Of a DNA stretch of 64,000 nt, positions 46,913-55,912 are shown one piece after another (within the stretch, counting starts at the first letter, position 1; each line of letters begins with the position of its first letter). Source of the stretch: BOG-908 sp964242595 (GTDB lineage Bacteria; Pseudomonadota; Alphaproteobacteria; Acetobacterales; Acetobacteraceae); assembly GCA_964242595.1 (NCBI GenBank), contig CAXTBC010000013.1, forward strand, positions 3,695-67,694. Reading direction: 5' to 3'. The translations under genes were made by a program, and so were the position numbers. The notes beneath the pieces were generated by a model. It was not told the DNA's origin and made no database searches. It saw only the letters and a program-made list of their open reading frames with translations.

Positions 46913-48082
46913 ATGCCCTCCGATCAGAATCCCTGGAACATAGGTGGCAACGGCGCACGCCGGCCGCCCACCCCGCCCATCAAGGGTCCGTGGGGCGGCA
47001 GCGGCGGCGGCAACGATGGCGGGAACGGCGGCCAGATGCCGCCGGAGCTCGAGCGCCTGCTGGCCCAGCTTCGCGCAGCGTTCCGCCGCTTCCTCGGCGG
47101 CGGCTCGGCCGGGCTGGCGGTGGTGGCCGGCGTGGCAGTGCTCGCCATCTGGCTGGCCACCGGCATCTACCGGGTGGAGCCGGACGAGGAGGGCTTGGTG
47201 CTGCGCTTCGGCGCCTACGTGGGCAGCACGCCCCCCGGCCTGAACTACCACGCGCCCTGGCCCATCGAAACCGTGCAGATCCTGCCCGTCACCCGCATCA
47301 ACCGGGTAGAAATCGGCTTCCGCAGCAGCGCCGATGACGAGCCGGAAGTGACCCCGCGCACCCCCGAAGGCCGCGTGGAACCGTCCCGCGGGCTACCCGA
47401 GCGCGACCTCCGCGAGGAAAGCCTGATGCTCACCGGCGACGAGAACATCGTCGACATCAACGCCAGCGTGTTCTGGAAGATATCGAACGCGCCGGCCTAC
47501 GCCTTCAACACCCGCAACCCCGGCTACACGGTGAAATCGGCCGCTGAGAGCGTGCTGCGCCAGGTGGTGGGCCACACGCCCATCCAGTCGGCGCTGACCG
47601 AGGGCCGCGCCGCCATCGAGCAGGCGGTCACGTCCGGCACCCAGGCGATCCTGGACCAATACAAGTCCGGCGTGGAGATCACCCAGGTGCAGTTGCAGAA
47701 GGTGGACCCGCCGGCCGACGTGATCGAGAGCTTCCGCGACGTGCAGCGCGCCAACACCGACGCCGACACCGCCCGCAACGACGCGCAGAGCTACGCCAAC
47801 GACATCGTGCCGCGCGCCCGTGGCGACAGCGCCGCCATCATGGCCGAAGCCAACGGTGCCAAGACCGCGGCCGTCGCCACCGCCACCGGTGAGTCGCAGC
47901 GCTTCCTGAGCGTGTTCGCCGCCTACAGCCAGGCCAAGGACGTGACGTTGAAGCGCCTGTATATCGAGACGATGCAGGACGTGCTCTCCCACACCCCGAC
48001 CATCGTTGTGGACGACAAGCTGCGCGGCCTGCTGTCGACGCTGCAGCTCCAGCCGGGCACCGACCAGGGAACGCCGCGATGA
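46913..48082 (+). CDS. hflK: HflK, modulator of FtsH protease
   Basis: This 389-residue inner-membrane protein has a Gly-rich cytoplasmic N-terminus (GGSGGGNDGGNGG), one transmembrane helix (about residues 68-85, AGLAVVAGVAVLAIWLATGI) and a periplasmic SPFH/band-7 domain (FGAYVGSTPPGLNYHAPWPI). With HflC it forms the cage around FtsH that limits turnover of membrane proteins. The stop overlaps the hflC start (ATGA), as expected for a stoichiometric pair. Confidence 0.96.
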   Translation: MPSDQNPWNIGGNGARRPPTPPIKGPWGGSGGGNDGGNGGQMPPELERLLAQLRAAFRRFLGGGSAGLAVVAGVAVLAIWLATGIYRVEPDEEGLVLRFGAYVGSTPPGLNYHAPWPIETVQILPVTRINRVEIGFRSSADDEPEVTPRTPEGRVEPSRGLPERDLREESLMLTGDENIVDINASVFWKISNAPAYAFNTRNPGYTVKSAAESVLRQVVGHTPIQSALTEGRAAIEQAVTSGTQAILDQYKSGVEITQVQLQKVDPPADVIESFRDVQRANTDADTARNDAQSYANDIVPRARGDSAAIMAEANGAKTAAVATATGESQRFLSVFAAYSQAKDVTLKRLYIETMQDVLSHTPTIVVDDKLRGLLSTLQLQPGTDQGTPR

Positions 48083-48948
48083 ACCGCTACGTGATTGCTG
48101 GTCTGGCCGCCGTGCTGGCCATACTGGTCGTGACGGACCTCTGCTTCTACGAGGTGAGCCAGACGGAGACCGTGCTGATCACCCAATTGGGCGAGCCCAA
48201 GCAGGTTGTGACCACCCCCGGCCTGCACACAAAGATCCCGCTGATCCAGACCGCCAACACGTTCGACAAGCGGTTGCTGGATTACGAGGCGCCGCAGGAG
48301 GAGGTGATCCTGGGCGACCAGCGCCGCCTGCTGGTCGACAGCTTCACCCGCTACCTGATCACCAATCCGCTGCAGTACTACCAGTCGGTGGGGCCCACCG
48401 AGGACGGCATCAAGGCACGGCTGAACAGCGTGGTGACCAGCAGCCTGCGCCGCGTGCTGGGCGGCGAGACGCTGCTGAACGTGCTGAGCAACCAGCGCCA
48501 GCGCATCATGACCGCCATCAGGAACCAGGTGAACGGCGAGATGACCGGCTTCGGCGTGCAGATCGTCGACGTGCGCATCAGGCGCGCGGACCTGCCGGAG
48601 GAGAACACTGAGGCGATCCTCCAGCGCATGCAGTCCGAGCGCAAGCGCGTGGCCGCCCAGGCGCGCGCCGAAGGCGCCGAGGCGTCGGCCCGCATCAGGG
48701 CAGACGCCGACAGGCAGAAGACCGTGCTGCTGGCGCAGGCGCGCGCGGACGCCGACAGGCTGCGCGGCGAGGGCGAGGCGCAGGCCATCGCCATCTACGC
48801 CGCGGCGTTCCAGCGCGACCCGAAGTTCTTCGCTACCTGGCGGACGCTGCAGGCCTACAAGGCGGCATTCGGGGCGGGGAAGTCGCGACTGGTGCTGTCG
48901 CCTCAGGATGACTTCCTCAAGCTCATGCAGGGTGTACCAGCGCAGTAA
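48079..48948 (+). CDS. hflC: HflC, modulator of FtsH protease
   Basis: This 289-residue partner of HflK has an N-terminal signal anchor (VIAGLAAVLAILVVTDLCFY), an SPFH domain (QTETVLITQLGEPKQVVTTP, GLHTKIPLIQ) and the HflC-type segment VQIVDVRIRRADLPEENTEA followed by a long Ala/Arg-rich helix. It ends with FLKLMQG, typical of the family. Its stop TAA runs straight into repeat copy 7, which separates it from the Do protease gene. Confidence 0.96.
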   Translation: MNRYVIAGLAAVLAILVVTDLCFYEVSQTETVLITQLGEPKQVVTTPGLHTKIPLIQTANTFDKRLLDYEAPQEEVILGDQRRLLVDSFTRYLITNPLQYYQSVGPTEDGIKARLNSVVTSSLRRVLGGETLLNVLSNQRQRIMTAIRNQVNGEMTGFGVQIVDVRIRRADLPEENTEAILQRMQSERKRVAAQARAEGAEASARIRADADRQKTVLLAQARADADRLRGEGEAQAIAIYAAAFQRDPKFFATWRTLQAYKAAFGAGKSRLVLSPQDDFLKLMQGVPAQ

Positions 48949-49079
48949 GGAAGGCCTTCTTTTCGAGAAAAAGAAACAAAGAGCTTTTGAAGATTGGCGG
49001 CGTCGGGTTTGACCGGGCACGTTAATTTTCAGAGGTTTTTTGCTTTTTTTCAAAAAAGAAGGCCTTGCTTTCTTCGCCT
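48946..49079. repeat. Type-1 palindromic intergenic element, copy 7
   Basis: It begins with the hflC stop codon (TAAGGAAGGCCTTCTTTTC...). The left arm is somewhat eroded (GAAAAAGAAA), and the right arm retains TTTTTTTCAAAAAAGAAGGCC. The spacer (48988-49032) is unrelated to copies 2, 5, 6 and 8. Confidence 0.82.
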
Positions 49080-49171
49080 GCTCACGCGGGGTGGTCTATC
49101 GGTCCAGAAGGCCCACTTGCCGGTAGCACAAGGCCAGCACCACACTGCCTGGTCCACGAGGATCCGCCCTG

Positions 49172-50755
49172 ATGCGCCTTTCCACCCGCCTGGCCCTGGC
49201 CGCCGCCCTCAGCCTGCCCGTGGTGGCGCTGCCGCCCGGCGCCCACGCCCGCGGCGCGCCGGACAGCTTCGCCGACCTGGCCGAGAGGCTACTGCCGGCC
49301 GTGGTCAACATCAGCTCCACACAGAACGTCCAGACGGCCGAGAGCGACAAGCGGCCGGACATGCCGTCCTTCCCGCCGGGCTCGCCGTTCGAGCAGTTCT
49401 TCAAGGACTTCATGGACCGCCACGGGCATGGCGGCTCGGGCGGCTCCGGCGGGAGCGGCGATCCTGGCGAGGACGCACCGGACGGCCAGCAGGACCAGGG
49501 TCAGGGCGGGGAGGAAGGCAACCAGGCCGACCCTCACCAGGGCCACCCGCACCGCCTGCAGTCCCTAGGCTCGGGCTTCATCATCGATGCCGGCGGCGTG
49601 GTGGTCACCAACTACCACGTGATCGAGGGCGCGGACGAGATCAGCGTCATCCTGCAGGACAACACCACGCTGAAGGCCACGCTGATCGGCCACGACGACC
49701 GCAACGACCTGGCGGTGCTGCAGGTGCACCCGGACCACAAGCTGCCCACCGTGAGCTTCGGCGACAGCGACGCGAGCCGCGTGGGCGACTGGGTGCTGGC
49801 GATCGGCAACCCGTTCGGCCTCGGCGGCTCGGTCAGCGCCGGCATAGTCAGCGCCCGCGGGCGCGACATCCAGCAGGGCCCCTACGACGACTTCATCCAG
49901 ACAGACGCCGCCATCAACAAGGGCAACTCCGGCGGCCCGCTGTTCAACATGGCCGGCGAAGTGATCGGCATCAACACCGCCATCTACTCGGAGTCCGGCG
50001 GCTCGGTGGGCGTAGGCTTCTCGATCCCGTCGGACGAGGCCAAGAACGTGGTCGACCAGCTGCGCCATTACGGCCACGCTCGCCGCGGATGGCTGGGCGT
50101 GCGCATCCAGCAGGTGACGCCCGACCTCGCCGAGAGCCTGGGCCTGCACCAGCCGGCGGGCGCCCCGGAAGGCGCGCTGGTGGCGGGCATCACTCATGAC
50201 GGGCCGGCCGAGCACGCCCACCTGCAGAACGGCGACATCATCCTCAGCTTCAACGGCCAGCCGTTGAAGGAGATGAAGACGCTGCCCCGCGTGGTGGCAG
50301 AGACGCCGATCGACAGGCAGGTGCCGGTGGACATCTTCCGCGCGGGCCATCGCCAGACGGTCCAGGTGACTGTGGCCGAGATGCCGGAGGAGGCTAAGCC
50401 CACCGCTGCCGCCGATACCCCTCACAAGGCGGTAATCAACCCGTCGGTGGAGTTCGTGAGCTTCGGCATGAAGCTGGCGCCGCTGACCGAGGCCACGCGC
50501 GCCAAGTACAAGATCGACGCCCAGCAGAAAGGCATCGTGATCACCGACGTGGTGCCCGACGGCACGGCGGCCGGCTACGGGCTGAAAGCCGGCGACGTCG
50601 TGGTGCAGGTGGCGCAGAGCCCGGTCGAGACGCCCGCCGACATGAAGAAGAAATTCGACGAGGCGCGCAACGGCGGCCGCAAGTCCGTGCTGTTGCTGGT
50701 GCAGGGCGCCGACGGCATACGGTACGTGCCTTTGCCGGTGCCCAAGAAGGGCTAG
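49172..50755 (+). CDS. degP: Periplasmic Do/DegP-type serine protease
   Basis: This 527-residue HtrA-family protease and chaperone has a signal peptide (LALAAALSLPVVALPPGAHA). The trypsin-like domain has a complete triad: His in TNYHVIEG, Asp in DDRNDLAVL and Ser in KGNSGGPLF. Two PDZ domains follow (about residues 295-395 and 430-520). Between residues 85 and 125 is a Gly/Asp/Gln/His-rich insertion (HGGSGGSGGSGDPGE...) longer than in E. coli DegP, corresponding to the LA-loop region. It follows hflKC, a common alphaproteobacterial arrangement. Confidence 0.95.
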   Translation: MRLSTRLALAAALSLPVVALPPGAHARGAPDSFADLAERLLPAVVNISSTQNVQTAESDKRPDMPSFPPGSPFEQFFKDFMDRHGHGGSGGSGGSGDPGEDAPDGQQDQGQGGEEGNQADPHQGHPHRLQSLGSGFIIDAGGVVVTNYHVIEGADEISVILQDNTTLKATLIGHDDRNDLAVLQVHPDHKLPTVSFGDSDASRVGDWVLAIGNPFGLGGSVSAGIVSARGRDIQQGPYDDFIQTDAAINKGNSGGPLFNMAGEVIGINTAIYSESGGSVGVGFSIPSDEAKNVVDQLRHYGHARRGWLGVRIQQVTPDLAESLGLHQPAGAPEGALVAGITHDGPAEHAHLQNGDIILSFNGQPLKEMKTLPRVVAETPIDRQVPVDIFRAGHRQTVQVTVAEMPEEAKPTAAADTPHKAVINPSVEFVSFGMKLAPLTEATRAKYKIDAQQKGIVITDVVPDGTAAGYGLKAGDVVVQVAQSPVETPADMKKKFDEARNGGRKSVLLLVQGADGIRYVPLPVPKKG

Positions 50756-50768
50756 GCTGGCTGCGCCC

Positions 50769-51380
50769 GTGTGGCACAGGGCGGCAACACAGGCGCTCGT
50801 GGTTCTAGTCACGGCTCTGGCCGGAACGGCTGCGGCCGAAAAGGTGTCTGATGGCGTCGTACGCCAGCTGCCGCCCGGTTTCGACGTGATAAGCACGGCG
50901 GAGATGCCGTCCGCCTCGGACGGCCTTGCCTTCAAGCTCCTGGTGCTTGCCCGGCACGGCGAGGTCGAGGGTGCGCACGGGCCCAAGCCGGCCGCGCCGC
51001 GGCCGCTGCTGGTGTTCAGGCAGCAGCCGCATGGCACGTTCCGGCTCGTCGCCCGCAACGACACCGTCGTCCTGCGCAGCGACGAGGGTGGCCAGTGCGA
51101 CCCTTTCCTGGACGGGGGCGCGGTCATCGCAGTGAAAGGCCTATACTTCACGATCGAAAACGGCGTCGCCTGCGGTAGCCACTGGACCGACTACGTGACG
51201 TTCCGCTTCGACCACGGCCTTGGCCGCTTCGTGTTCGACAACGAGAGGTCGGAGTCCTGGTCGCTCAACACCAGCACCGACGACAATGCGGACGCGTTGG
51301 TGCCGGACGGGCCGCCCCATGTGCGACGCGCCACGCGCGCCAGGCCGGTCCTGTTCGAGGACTGGCGTCCGCGGCACTAG
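50769..51380 (+). CDS. Secreted protein of unknown function
   Basis: 203 residues from GTG 50769, 14 bases after the protease stop. The signal peptide is QALVVLVTALAGTAAA. The mature part has recurring beta-type segments (GTFRLVARNDTVVLRSDEGG, QCDPFLDGG, VTFRFDHGLGRFVFDNERSE) and two cysteines (QCDPF and VACGSHW) that could form a disulfide. Homologous secreted proteins occur widely in proteobacteria, but I know no function. Its position suggests an envelope role beside the Do protease. Confidence 0.75.
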   Translation: MWHRAATQALVVLVTALAGTAAAEKVSDGVVRQLPPGFDVISTAEMPSASDGLAFKLLVLARHGEVEGAHGPKPAAPRPLLVFRQQPHGTFRLVARNDTVVLRSDEGGQCDPFLDGGAVIAVKGLYFTIENGVACGSHWTDYVTFRFDHGLGRFVFDNERSESWSLNTSTDDNADALVPDGPPHVRRATRARPVLFEDWRPRH

Positions 51381-51526
51381 CGCCCTGGTCGCAGGTGGAC
51401 CGGCAGCGCCTTTCCAGCGCGCGTAAGGGAGGCGAGCGGCACACCCCTGGTGTCTCCACGCCCGCCCGAGACGCTTGCATTCCGCCGCCTCGTTTGCTCA
51501 TAGGGGCCAAGCGCAGGAGCACACAC

Positions 51527-52843
51527 ATGCCGGACACCAACGTTTCCACTGAGGACTACAAGGTCCGCGACTTCTCCCTGGCCGAGTGGGGCCGCAAGGA
51601 GATCTCGATGGCCGAGGACGAGATGCCCGGCCTGATGGCGCTGCGCGGGGAGTACGGCCAGTCCAAGCCCCTGGCCGGCGCGCGCATCGCCGGCTGCCTG
51701 CACATGACCATCCAGACCGCCGTGCTGATCGAGACGCTGACCGCGCTGGGTGCTACGGTGCGCTGGTCCTCCTGCAACATCTTCTCCACCCAGGACCATG
51801 CGGCCGCCGCCGTGGCCGCCGCCGGCACGCCAGTGTTCGCGTGGAAGGGGCTGAACGAGGACGAGTTCAACTGGTGCATCGAGCAGACGGTGCGCGGCCC
51901 TGGTGGCTGGACTCCGAACATGATCCTCGACGACGGCGGCGACCTGACGCTGCTGATGCACAACAGCTACCCCGAGATGCTGGCCGACGTGCGCGGCATC
52001 TCCGAGGAGACCACCACCGGCGTGCACCGGCTTTGGGAAATGGTGAAGGCCGGCAAGCTTCTGACCCCGGCGATCAACGTGAACGACAGCGTGACCAAGT
52101 CCAAGTTCGACAATTTGTACGGTTGCCGCGAGAGCCTGGTGGACGGCATACGCCGCGGCACCGACGTGATGATGGCCGGCAAGATCGCCGTGGTCGCCGG
52201 CTTCGGCGACGTGGGCAAGGGCTCGGCCGCGTCCCTGCGCAACGCCGGCTGCCGCGTGGTGGTCACCGAAATCGACCCGATCTGCGCGTTGCAGGCGGCG
52301 ATGGAAGGCTACGAGGTGGACACGATGGACGATGCCGCCGCGCGCGGCGACATCTTCGTGACCGCCACCGGCAACGTGGACGTGATCACGGCGGACCACA
52401 TGCGCGCCATGAAGCACCGCGCCATCGTCTGCAACATCGGCCATTTCGACAGCGAGATCCAGATCGAGAGCCTGCGCAACTACCGCTGGGAGAACGTCAA
52501 GCCGCAGGTGGACGAGGTGGTGTTCCCTGACGGCAAACGCCTTATCGTGCTGTCCGAAGGCCGCCTGGTGAACCTGGGCAACGCCACCGGCCACCCGAGC
52601 TTCGTAATGTCGGCCAGCTTCACCAACCAGGTGCTGGCCCAGCTGGAGCTGTGGCAGGCCAAGCCGGGGCAGTACGAGAAGAACAAGGTGTACACGCTGC
52701 CCAAGCACCTGGACGAGAAGGTGGCCGCGCTGCATTTGGCCAAGGTGGGCGCAAAGCTGACGAAACTTTCAACCAAGCAGGCCGAGTACCTGGATCTGCC
52801 CGGTGTGAACGGGCCGTTCAAGCACGAGCTTTACCGGTATTAG
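51527..52843 (+). CDS. ahcY: Adenosylhomocysteinase (S-adenosyl-L-homocysteine hydrolase)
   Basis: This 438-residue NAD-dependent enzyme splits S-adenosylhomocysteine to adenosine and homocysteine in the methyl cycle. Substrate and catalytic segments are GCLHMTIQTAVLIETL, SSCNIFSTQDHAAAA, SVTKSKFDNLYGCRESL and the NAD-binding VVAGFGDVGKGSAASLR; the C-terminus PFKHELYRY is invariant for the family. ATG 51527 has AGGAGC just upstream; the open frame extends 44 codons earlier without support. I looked for a SAH riboswitch in the 146-base leader and saw no convincing match. Confidence 0.97.
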   Translation: MPDTNVSTEDYKVRDFSLAEWGRKEISMAEDEMPGLMALRGEYGQSKPLAGARIAGCLHMTIQTAVLIETLTALGATVRWSSCNIFSTQDHAAAAVAAAGTPVFAWKGLNEDEFNWCIEQTVRGPGGWTPNMILDDGGDLTLLMHNSYPEMLADVRGISEETTTGVHRLWEMVKAGKLLTPAINVNDSVTKSKFDNLYGCRESLVDGIRRGTDVMMAGKIAVVAGFGDVGKGSAASLRNAGCRVVVTEIDPICALQAAMEGYEVDTMDDAAARGDIFVTATGNVDVITADHMRAMKHRAIVCNIGHFDSEIQIESLRNYRWENVKPQVDEVVFPDGKRLIVLSEGRLVNLGNATGHPSFVMSASFTNQVLAQLELWQAKPGQYEKNKVYTLPKHLDEKVAALHLAKVGAKLTKLSTKQAEYLDLPGVNGPFKHELYRY

Positions 52844-52869
52844 GTACGACGATCGGAGTCCTGGTTCGT

Positions 52870-53008
52870 AAGGAAGGCCAGGGGCTCTGCCCCTGGACCC
52901 CGCTAAGGACAAGTCCTTAAAACCTGTTTGCAAGAGATCCTAAACAGACGGGGGTCTGGGGCCTCGAGGCCCCAGCGGGGTTTGGGGCAGAGCCCCATGC
53001 TTGCTTAG
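52870..53008. repeat. Type-2 GC-rich hairpin element, copy B (most complete)
   Basis: Plus strand: CCAGGGGCTCTGCCCCTGG hairpin, CCCCGCTAAGGACAAGTCCTT, AAAACCTGTTTG, TCCTAAACAGAC, the palindrome CTGGGGCCTCGAGGCCCCAG, then GTTTGGGGCAGAGCCCCA. At least three stem-loops follow one another. It lies between convergent ahcY and the SDR gene and is homologous, in inverse orientation, to copy A. Confidence 0.9.
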
Positions 53009-53061
53009 TGCTCGAATTTTGCCATCAGCGACCAGGCAGCGCTCCGCAATAAGCAGGCCGG

Positions 53062-53934
53062 TCAGCTCGCCAGCGCATGCAGCACGCGCGTCTTACTGCG
53101 CGCGAACACCGCGTCGGGCACGAAGAAATCCGCCACCAGGGGAGCGGCCGGGTCGTAGGCGTAGAGGCCCAGGTCGGTCACGCCTTCGGCCAGCAGCACC
53201 TCCTCGTCGATGAAGAAGTGTCCGGTGCAGGCACTTGATTGGCGGCAGAAGATCGCGTGCGCCGCATCCGCCATGATCTCCGGCTTGCGGCTGCTCTGCG
53301 CCATTGCCGCACCGCCCAAAACGTTGCGCACGGCCGCCGTGTCGATCGCCGTCAGCGGCCAAAGCGAGTTCACCGCGATGCCGCTTTCTGCCAACTCGGC
53401 CGCCATGCCCAGCGTGCACAGGCTCATGCCGAACTTGGCGATGGTGTAGGCCACGTGCGGGCCGAACCATTTCGGCTGCATGTCCAGCGGCGGCGACAGC
53501 GTCAGGATGTGCGGGTTGGCCGCGCGCTTGAGGTGTGGGATGGCGGCACGGCTCACCATGAAGGTGCCGCGCGTGTTGATCGCCTGCATCAGGTCGTAGC
53601 GCTTCATGTCGGTGGCCAGCGTGCCGGTCATGGAGATGGCGCTGGCGTTGTTGACCAGGATGTCGACGCCGCCGAACGCGGCCACAGTGGCGGCAATGGC
53701 GGCATCGACCTGGTCCTCGAAACGGATGTCGCACAGGATCGGCAGCGCCTGGCCGCCGGCCGCGCGTATCTCCTCGGCGGCCGTGTGGATGGTGCCGGGC
53801 AGCTTGGGGTTCGGGTCGGAAGTCTTGGCGGCGATGGCCACGTTGGCGCCGTCGCGTGCGGCGCGCAGTGCTATCGCAAGACCGATGCCGCGTGATCCTC
53901 CGCTGATGAACAGCGTCTTGCCGGCCAGGGTCAT
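53062..53934 (-). CDS. Short-chain dehydrogenase/reductase (HSDL2-like)
   Basis: This 290-residue SDR has the NAD(P)-binding TLFISGGSRGIGLAIALRAA, the NNAS motif (ILVNNASAISMTGTLATDM) and the catalytic Tyr/Lys as YTIAKFGMSLC. The position usually held by Ser reads HILTLSPPLDM, in which SPP replaces the typical serine strand end. This pattern (TLSPPL, then YTIAKYGMS) matches the hydroxysteroid-dehydrogenase-like protein 2 group rather than FabG. ATG 53934 (MTLAGKTLFISGG) is clear; the upstream frame is repeat-derived. Substrate unknown. Confidence 0.9.
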   Translation of the reverse strand: MTLAGKTLFISGGSRGIGLAIALRAARDGANVAIAAKTSDPNPKLPGTIHTAAEEIRAAGGQALPILCDIRFEDQVDAAIAATVAAFGGVDILVNNASAISMTGTLATDMKRYDLMQAINTRGTFMVSRAAIPHLKRAANPHILTLSPPLDMQPKWFGPHVAYTIAKFGMSLCTLGMAAELAESGIAVNSLWPLTAIDTAAVRNVLGGAAMAQSSRKPEIMADAAHAIFCRQSSACTGHFFIDEEVLLAEGVTDLGLYAYDPAAPLVADFFVPDAVFARSKTRVLHALAS

Positions 53935-53979
53935 GGTGCGTTTCCTTTGTGTTTCCGGCACGCTTGCCCCTGTGGCAGG

Positions 53980-54122
53980 ACAAGGCAAGCAGTTCCTTTT
54001 TAAGAAAAAGAACCAAAAAGCTTTTGCTCCCTGTCGGGTGTGCCCGGAGAGGCGCGCACCTGACGGATAAAAGCTTTTTGCTTCTTTTTCTTGAAAAAGA
54101 AGGTCTTCCTTCCTTGCGCTCC
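53980..54122. repeat. Type-1 palindromic intergenic element, copy 8
   Basis: It lies between the divergent SDR and ABC permease genes. Left arm GTTCCTTTTTAAGAAAAAGAAC; right arm CTTCTTTTTCTTGAAAAAGAAG, in which a T/A pair has become C/G on both sides of the palindrome. The spacer begins GCTCCCTGTCGGGTG, as in copy 5. Confidence 0.87.
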
Positions 54123-54172
54123 CCCTCCGCCAATGGTCAGAGGGCACGCAGTTCCTCAAAGGGCAGCGCCAC

Positions 54173-55912
54173 ATGTCCGACACCACCTTGCAGGCGCGCG
54201 CCCCCAACACCGCCAGCGTCCGCCGCCTGCCGAACGGGTTCGACGTGGCGGCCCTGCTGTTCATTGCCGCGGCACTGATCGCGGTGGCTCACGCCGCGCG
54301 CCACACCTTTGCGCCGCTCGAGGTGCCGCAAACCACCGCCATCGGCCTGGATCCGGCCAACCTGCCGGCCTACGCGCTGCGCACGGTGATGCGGATGTTC
54401 GCAGCCCTGGCCTGCTCGCTGCTGTTCACCTTCACCTACGCCACCTTTGCGGCCAAGAGCCGGCGGGCCGGCCTGGTGCTGGTGCCCATCCTGGACATCC
54501 TGCAGTCCCTGCCGATCTTCGGCTTCCTCACCTTCACCGTGACGTTCTTCCTGGGCCTGTTCCCCGGCCAGGTGATCGGCGCCGAGCTGGCCGTCATCTT
54601 CGTCATCTTCACCAGCCAGGCGTGGAACATGGCGTTCAGCATGTACCAGTCGCTGCGCACCATCCCCGGCGACCTGGACGAAGCCACGCGCGGCTTCGGC
54701 CTGTCGCCCTGGCAACGCTTCTGGCGCCTGGAAGTGCCGTTCGCCACCCCGGGCCTGGTATGGAACATGATGATGTCGATGTCCGGCGGCTGGTTCATGC
54801 TGGTGGCGTCCGAGGCCGTCACGGTAGGCAATACCAGCTTTCAACTCCCGGGAATCGGCAGCTACATCGCCGTGGCACTCGCCGCCCGCAACATACACGC
54901 GGTGCTCTACGCCATCGGCGCCATGATGCTGGTGATTCTGCTGTACGACCAGTTGCTGTTCCGCCCGCTTGTCGCCTGGAGCGGCAAGTTCCGCTTCGAG
55001 ACAACGCAGGTGGACCAGGGCGAGGACCCCTGGATGCTGGCGCTGTTGCGCCGCACCCGTGTGCTGCGCCGCGCCGGCGACGCACTGGGCGCGCTGTTCT
55101 TCCTGGCGAGCGGCCTGCGCCTGGCACCCCGCCGTCCGGCCCGCGTCAGGCGGGAGCGCGCGCCCTCCCGCCTGACGGACGCGGCGTTGTTCGGCGTGCT
55201 GGGCGCGGTCGTGGTGTGGGCTGCCTGGCGCATCTTCACCTTCTGCGTGGCCGGCCACCTGACGCTGGGCGACCTTGGCACCGCCTTCCTGCTCGGCCTC
55301 TACACCCTTGCCCGCGTCGTCATCATGATGAGCCTGGCGACGCTCATCTGGGTGCCGCTGGGCGTGCTGATCGGGCTCTCGCCCCGTTGGTCACGCGCGC
55401 TGGGCGGGGCCGCGCAGTTCCTCGCCGCCTTTCCTGCCAATTTGTTCTACCCGATCTTCGTGGTGCTGATCGTGCGCTACGCGCTGAACCCCAACGTTTG
55501 GCTCACGCCGCTGATCATCCTGGGCACCCAATGGTACATCGCCTTCAACGTGATCGCCGGCGCCGCCGCCTACCCCGGAGACTTGCAGGAGGCCGCGAAG
55601 AACTTCCGTGTCGGTGGCCTGCTGTGGTGGCGACGGGTGATCCTGCCCGGCATCTTCCCCTACTTTGTCACCGGCGCGATCACTGCTTCGGGCGGTTGCT
55701 GGAACGCCTCGCTGCTGGCCGAGGTGGCCACCTGGGGCGACGTGACGCTGCGGGCGCAAGGGCTTGGCGCCTACATCGAGACGGCCACGTTCAAGGGAGA
55801 CACCGCAAGGGTGCTGCTGGGGATGGTGGTGATGGCGGGGTTCGTGCTGACGTTCAACAGGCTTGTTTGGCGGCCGATGTATGCGTATTCGTCCAAGCGT
55901 TTGAGGATGTAA
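54173..55912 (+). CDS. NitT/TauT-like ABC transporter permease, double length
   Basis: This 579-residue inner-membrane protein contains two BPD_transp_1 permease domains in one chain. In the first half an EAA-type loop reads DLDEATRGFGLSPWQRFWRL; in the second it reads DLQEAAKNFRVGGLLWWRRV. About 12 transmembrane helices are expected. Such fused permeases carry nitrate, sulfonates, cyanate or bicarbonate-like substrates with an ATPase of the SsuB/TauB type. No substrate-binding protein is encoded nearby. ATG 54173 is followed by a normal cytoplasmic N-terminus. The stop runs straight into repeat copy 9. Confidence 0.9.
   Translation: MSDTTLQARAPNTASVRRLPNGFDVAALLFIAAALIAVAHAARHTFAPLEVPQTTAIGLDPANLPAYALRTVMRMFAALACSLLFTFTYATFAAKSRRAGLVLVPILDILQSLPIFGFLTFTVTFFLGLFPGQVIGAELAVIFVIFTSQAWNMAFSMYQSLRTIPGDLDEATRGFGLSPWQRFWRLEVPFATPGLVWNMMMSMSGGWFMLVASEAVTVGNTSFQLPGIGSYIAVALAARNIHAVLYAIGAMMLVILLYDQLLFRPLVAWSGKFRFETTQVDQGEDPWMLALLRRTRVLRRAGDALGALFFLASGLRLAPRRPARVRRERAPSRLTDAALFGVLGAVVVWAAWRIFTFCVAGHLTLGDLGTAFLLGLYTLARVVIMMSLATLIWVPLGVLIGLSPRWSRALGGAAQFLAAFPANLFYPIFVVLIVRYALNPNVWLTPLIILGTQWYIAFNVIAGAAAYPGDLQEAAKNFRVGGLLWWRRVILPGIFPYFVTGAITASGGCWNASLLAEVATWGDVTLRAQGLGAYIETATFKGDTARVLLGMVVMAGFVLTFNRLVWRPMYAYSSKRLRM

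Noticed and set aside
51381..51526. Possible SAH riboswitch in front of ahcY
   Set aside because: The leader has GC-rich inverted pieces, but I could not match the conserved core of the SAH riboswitch.
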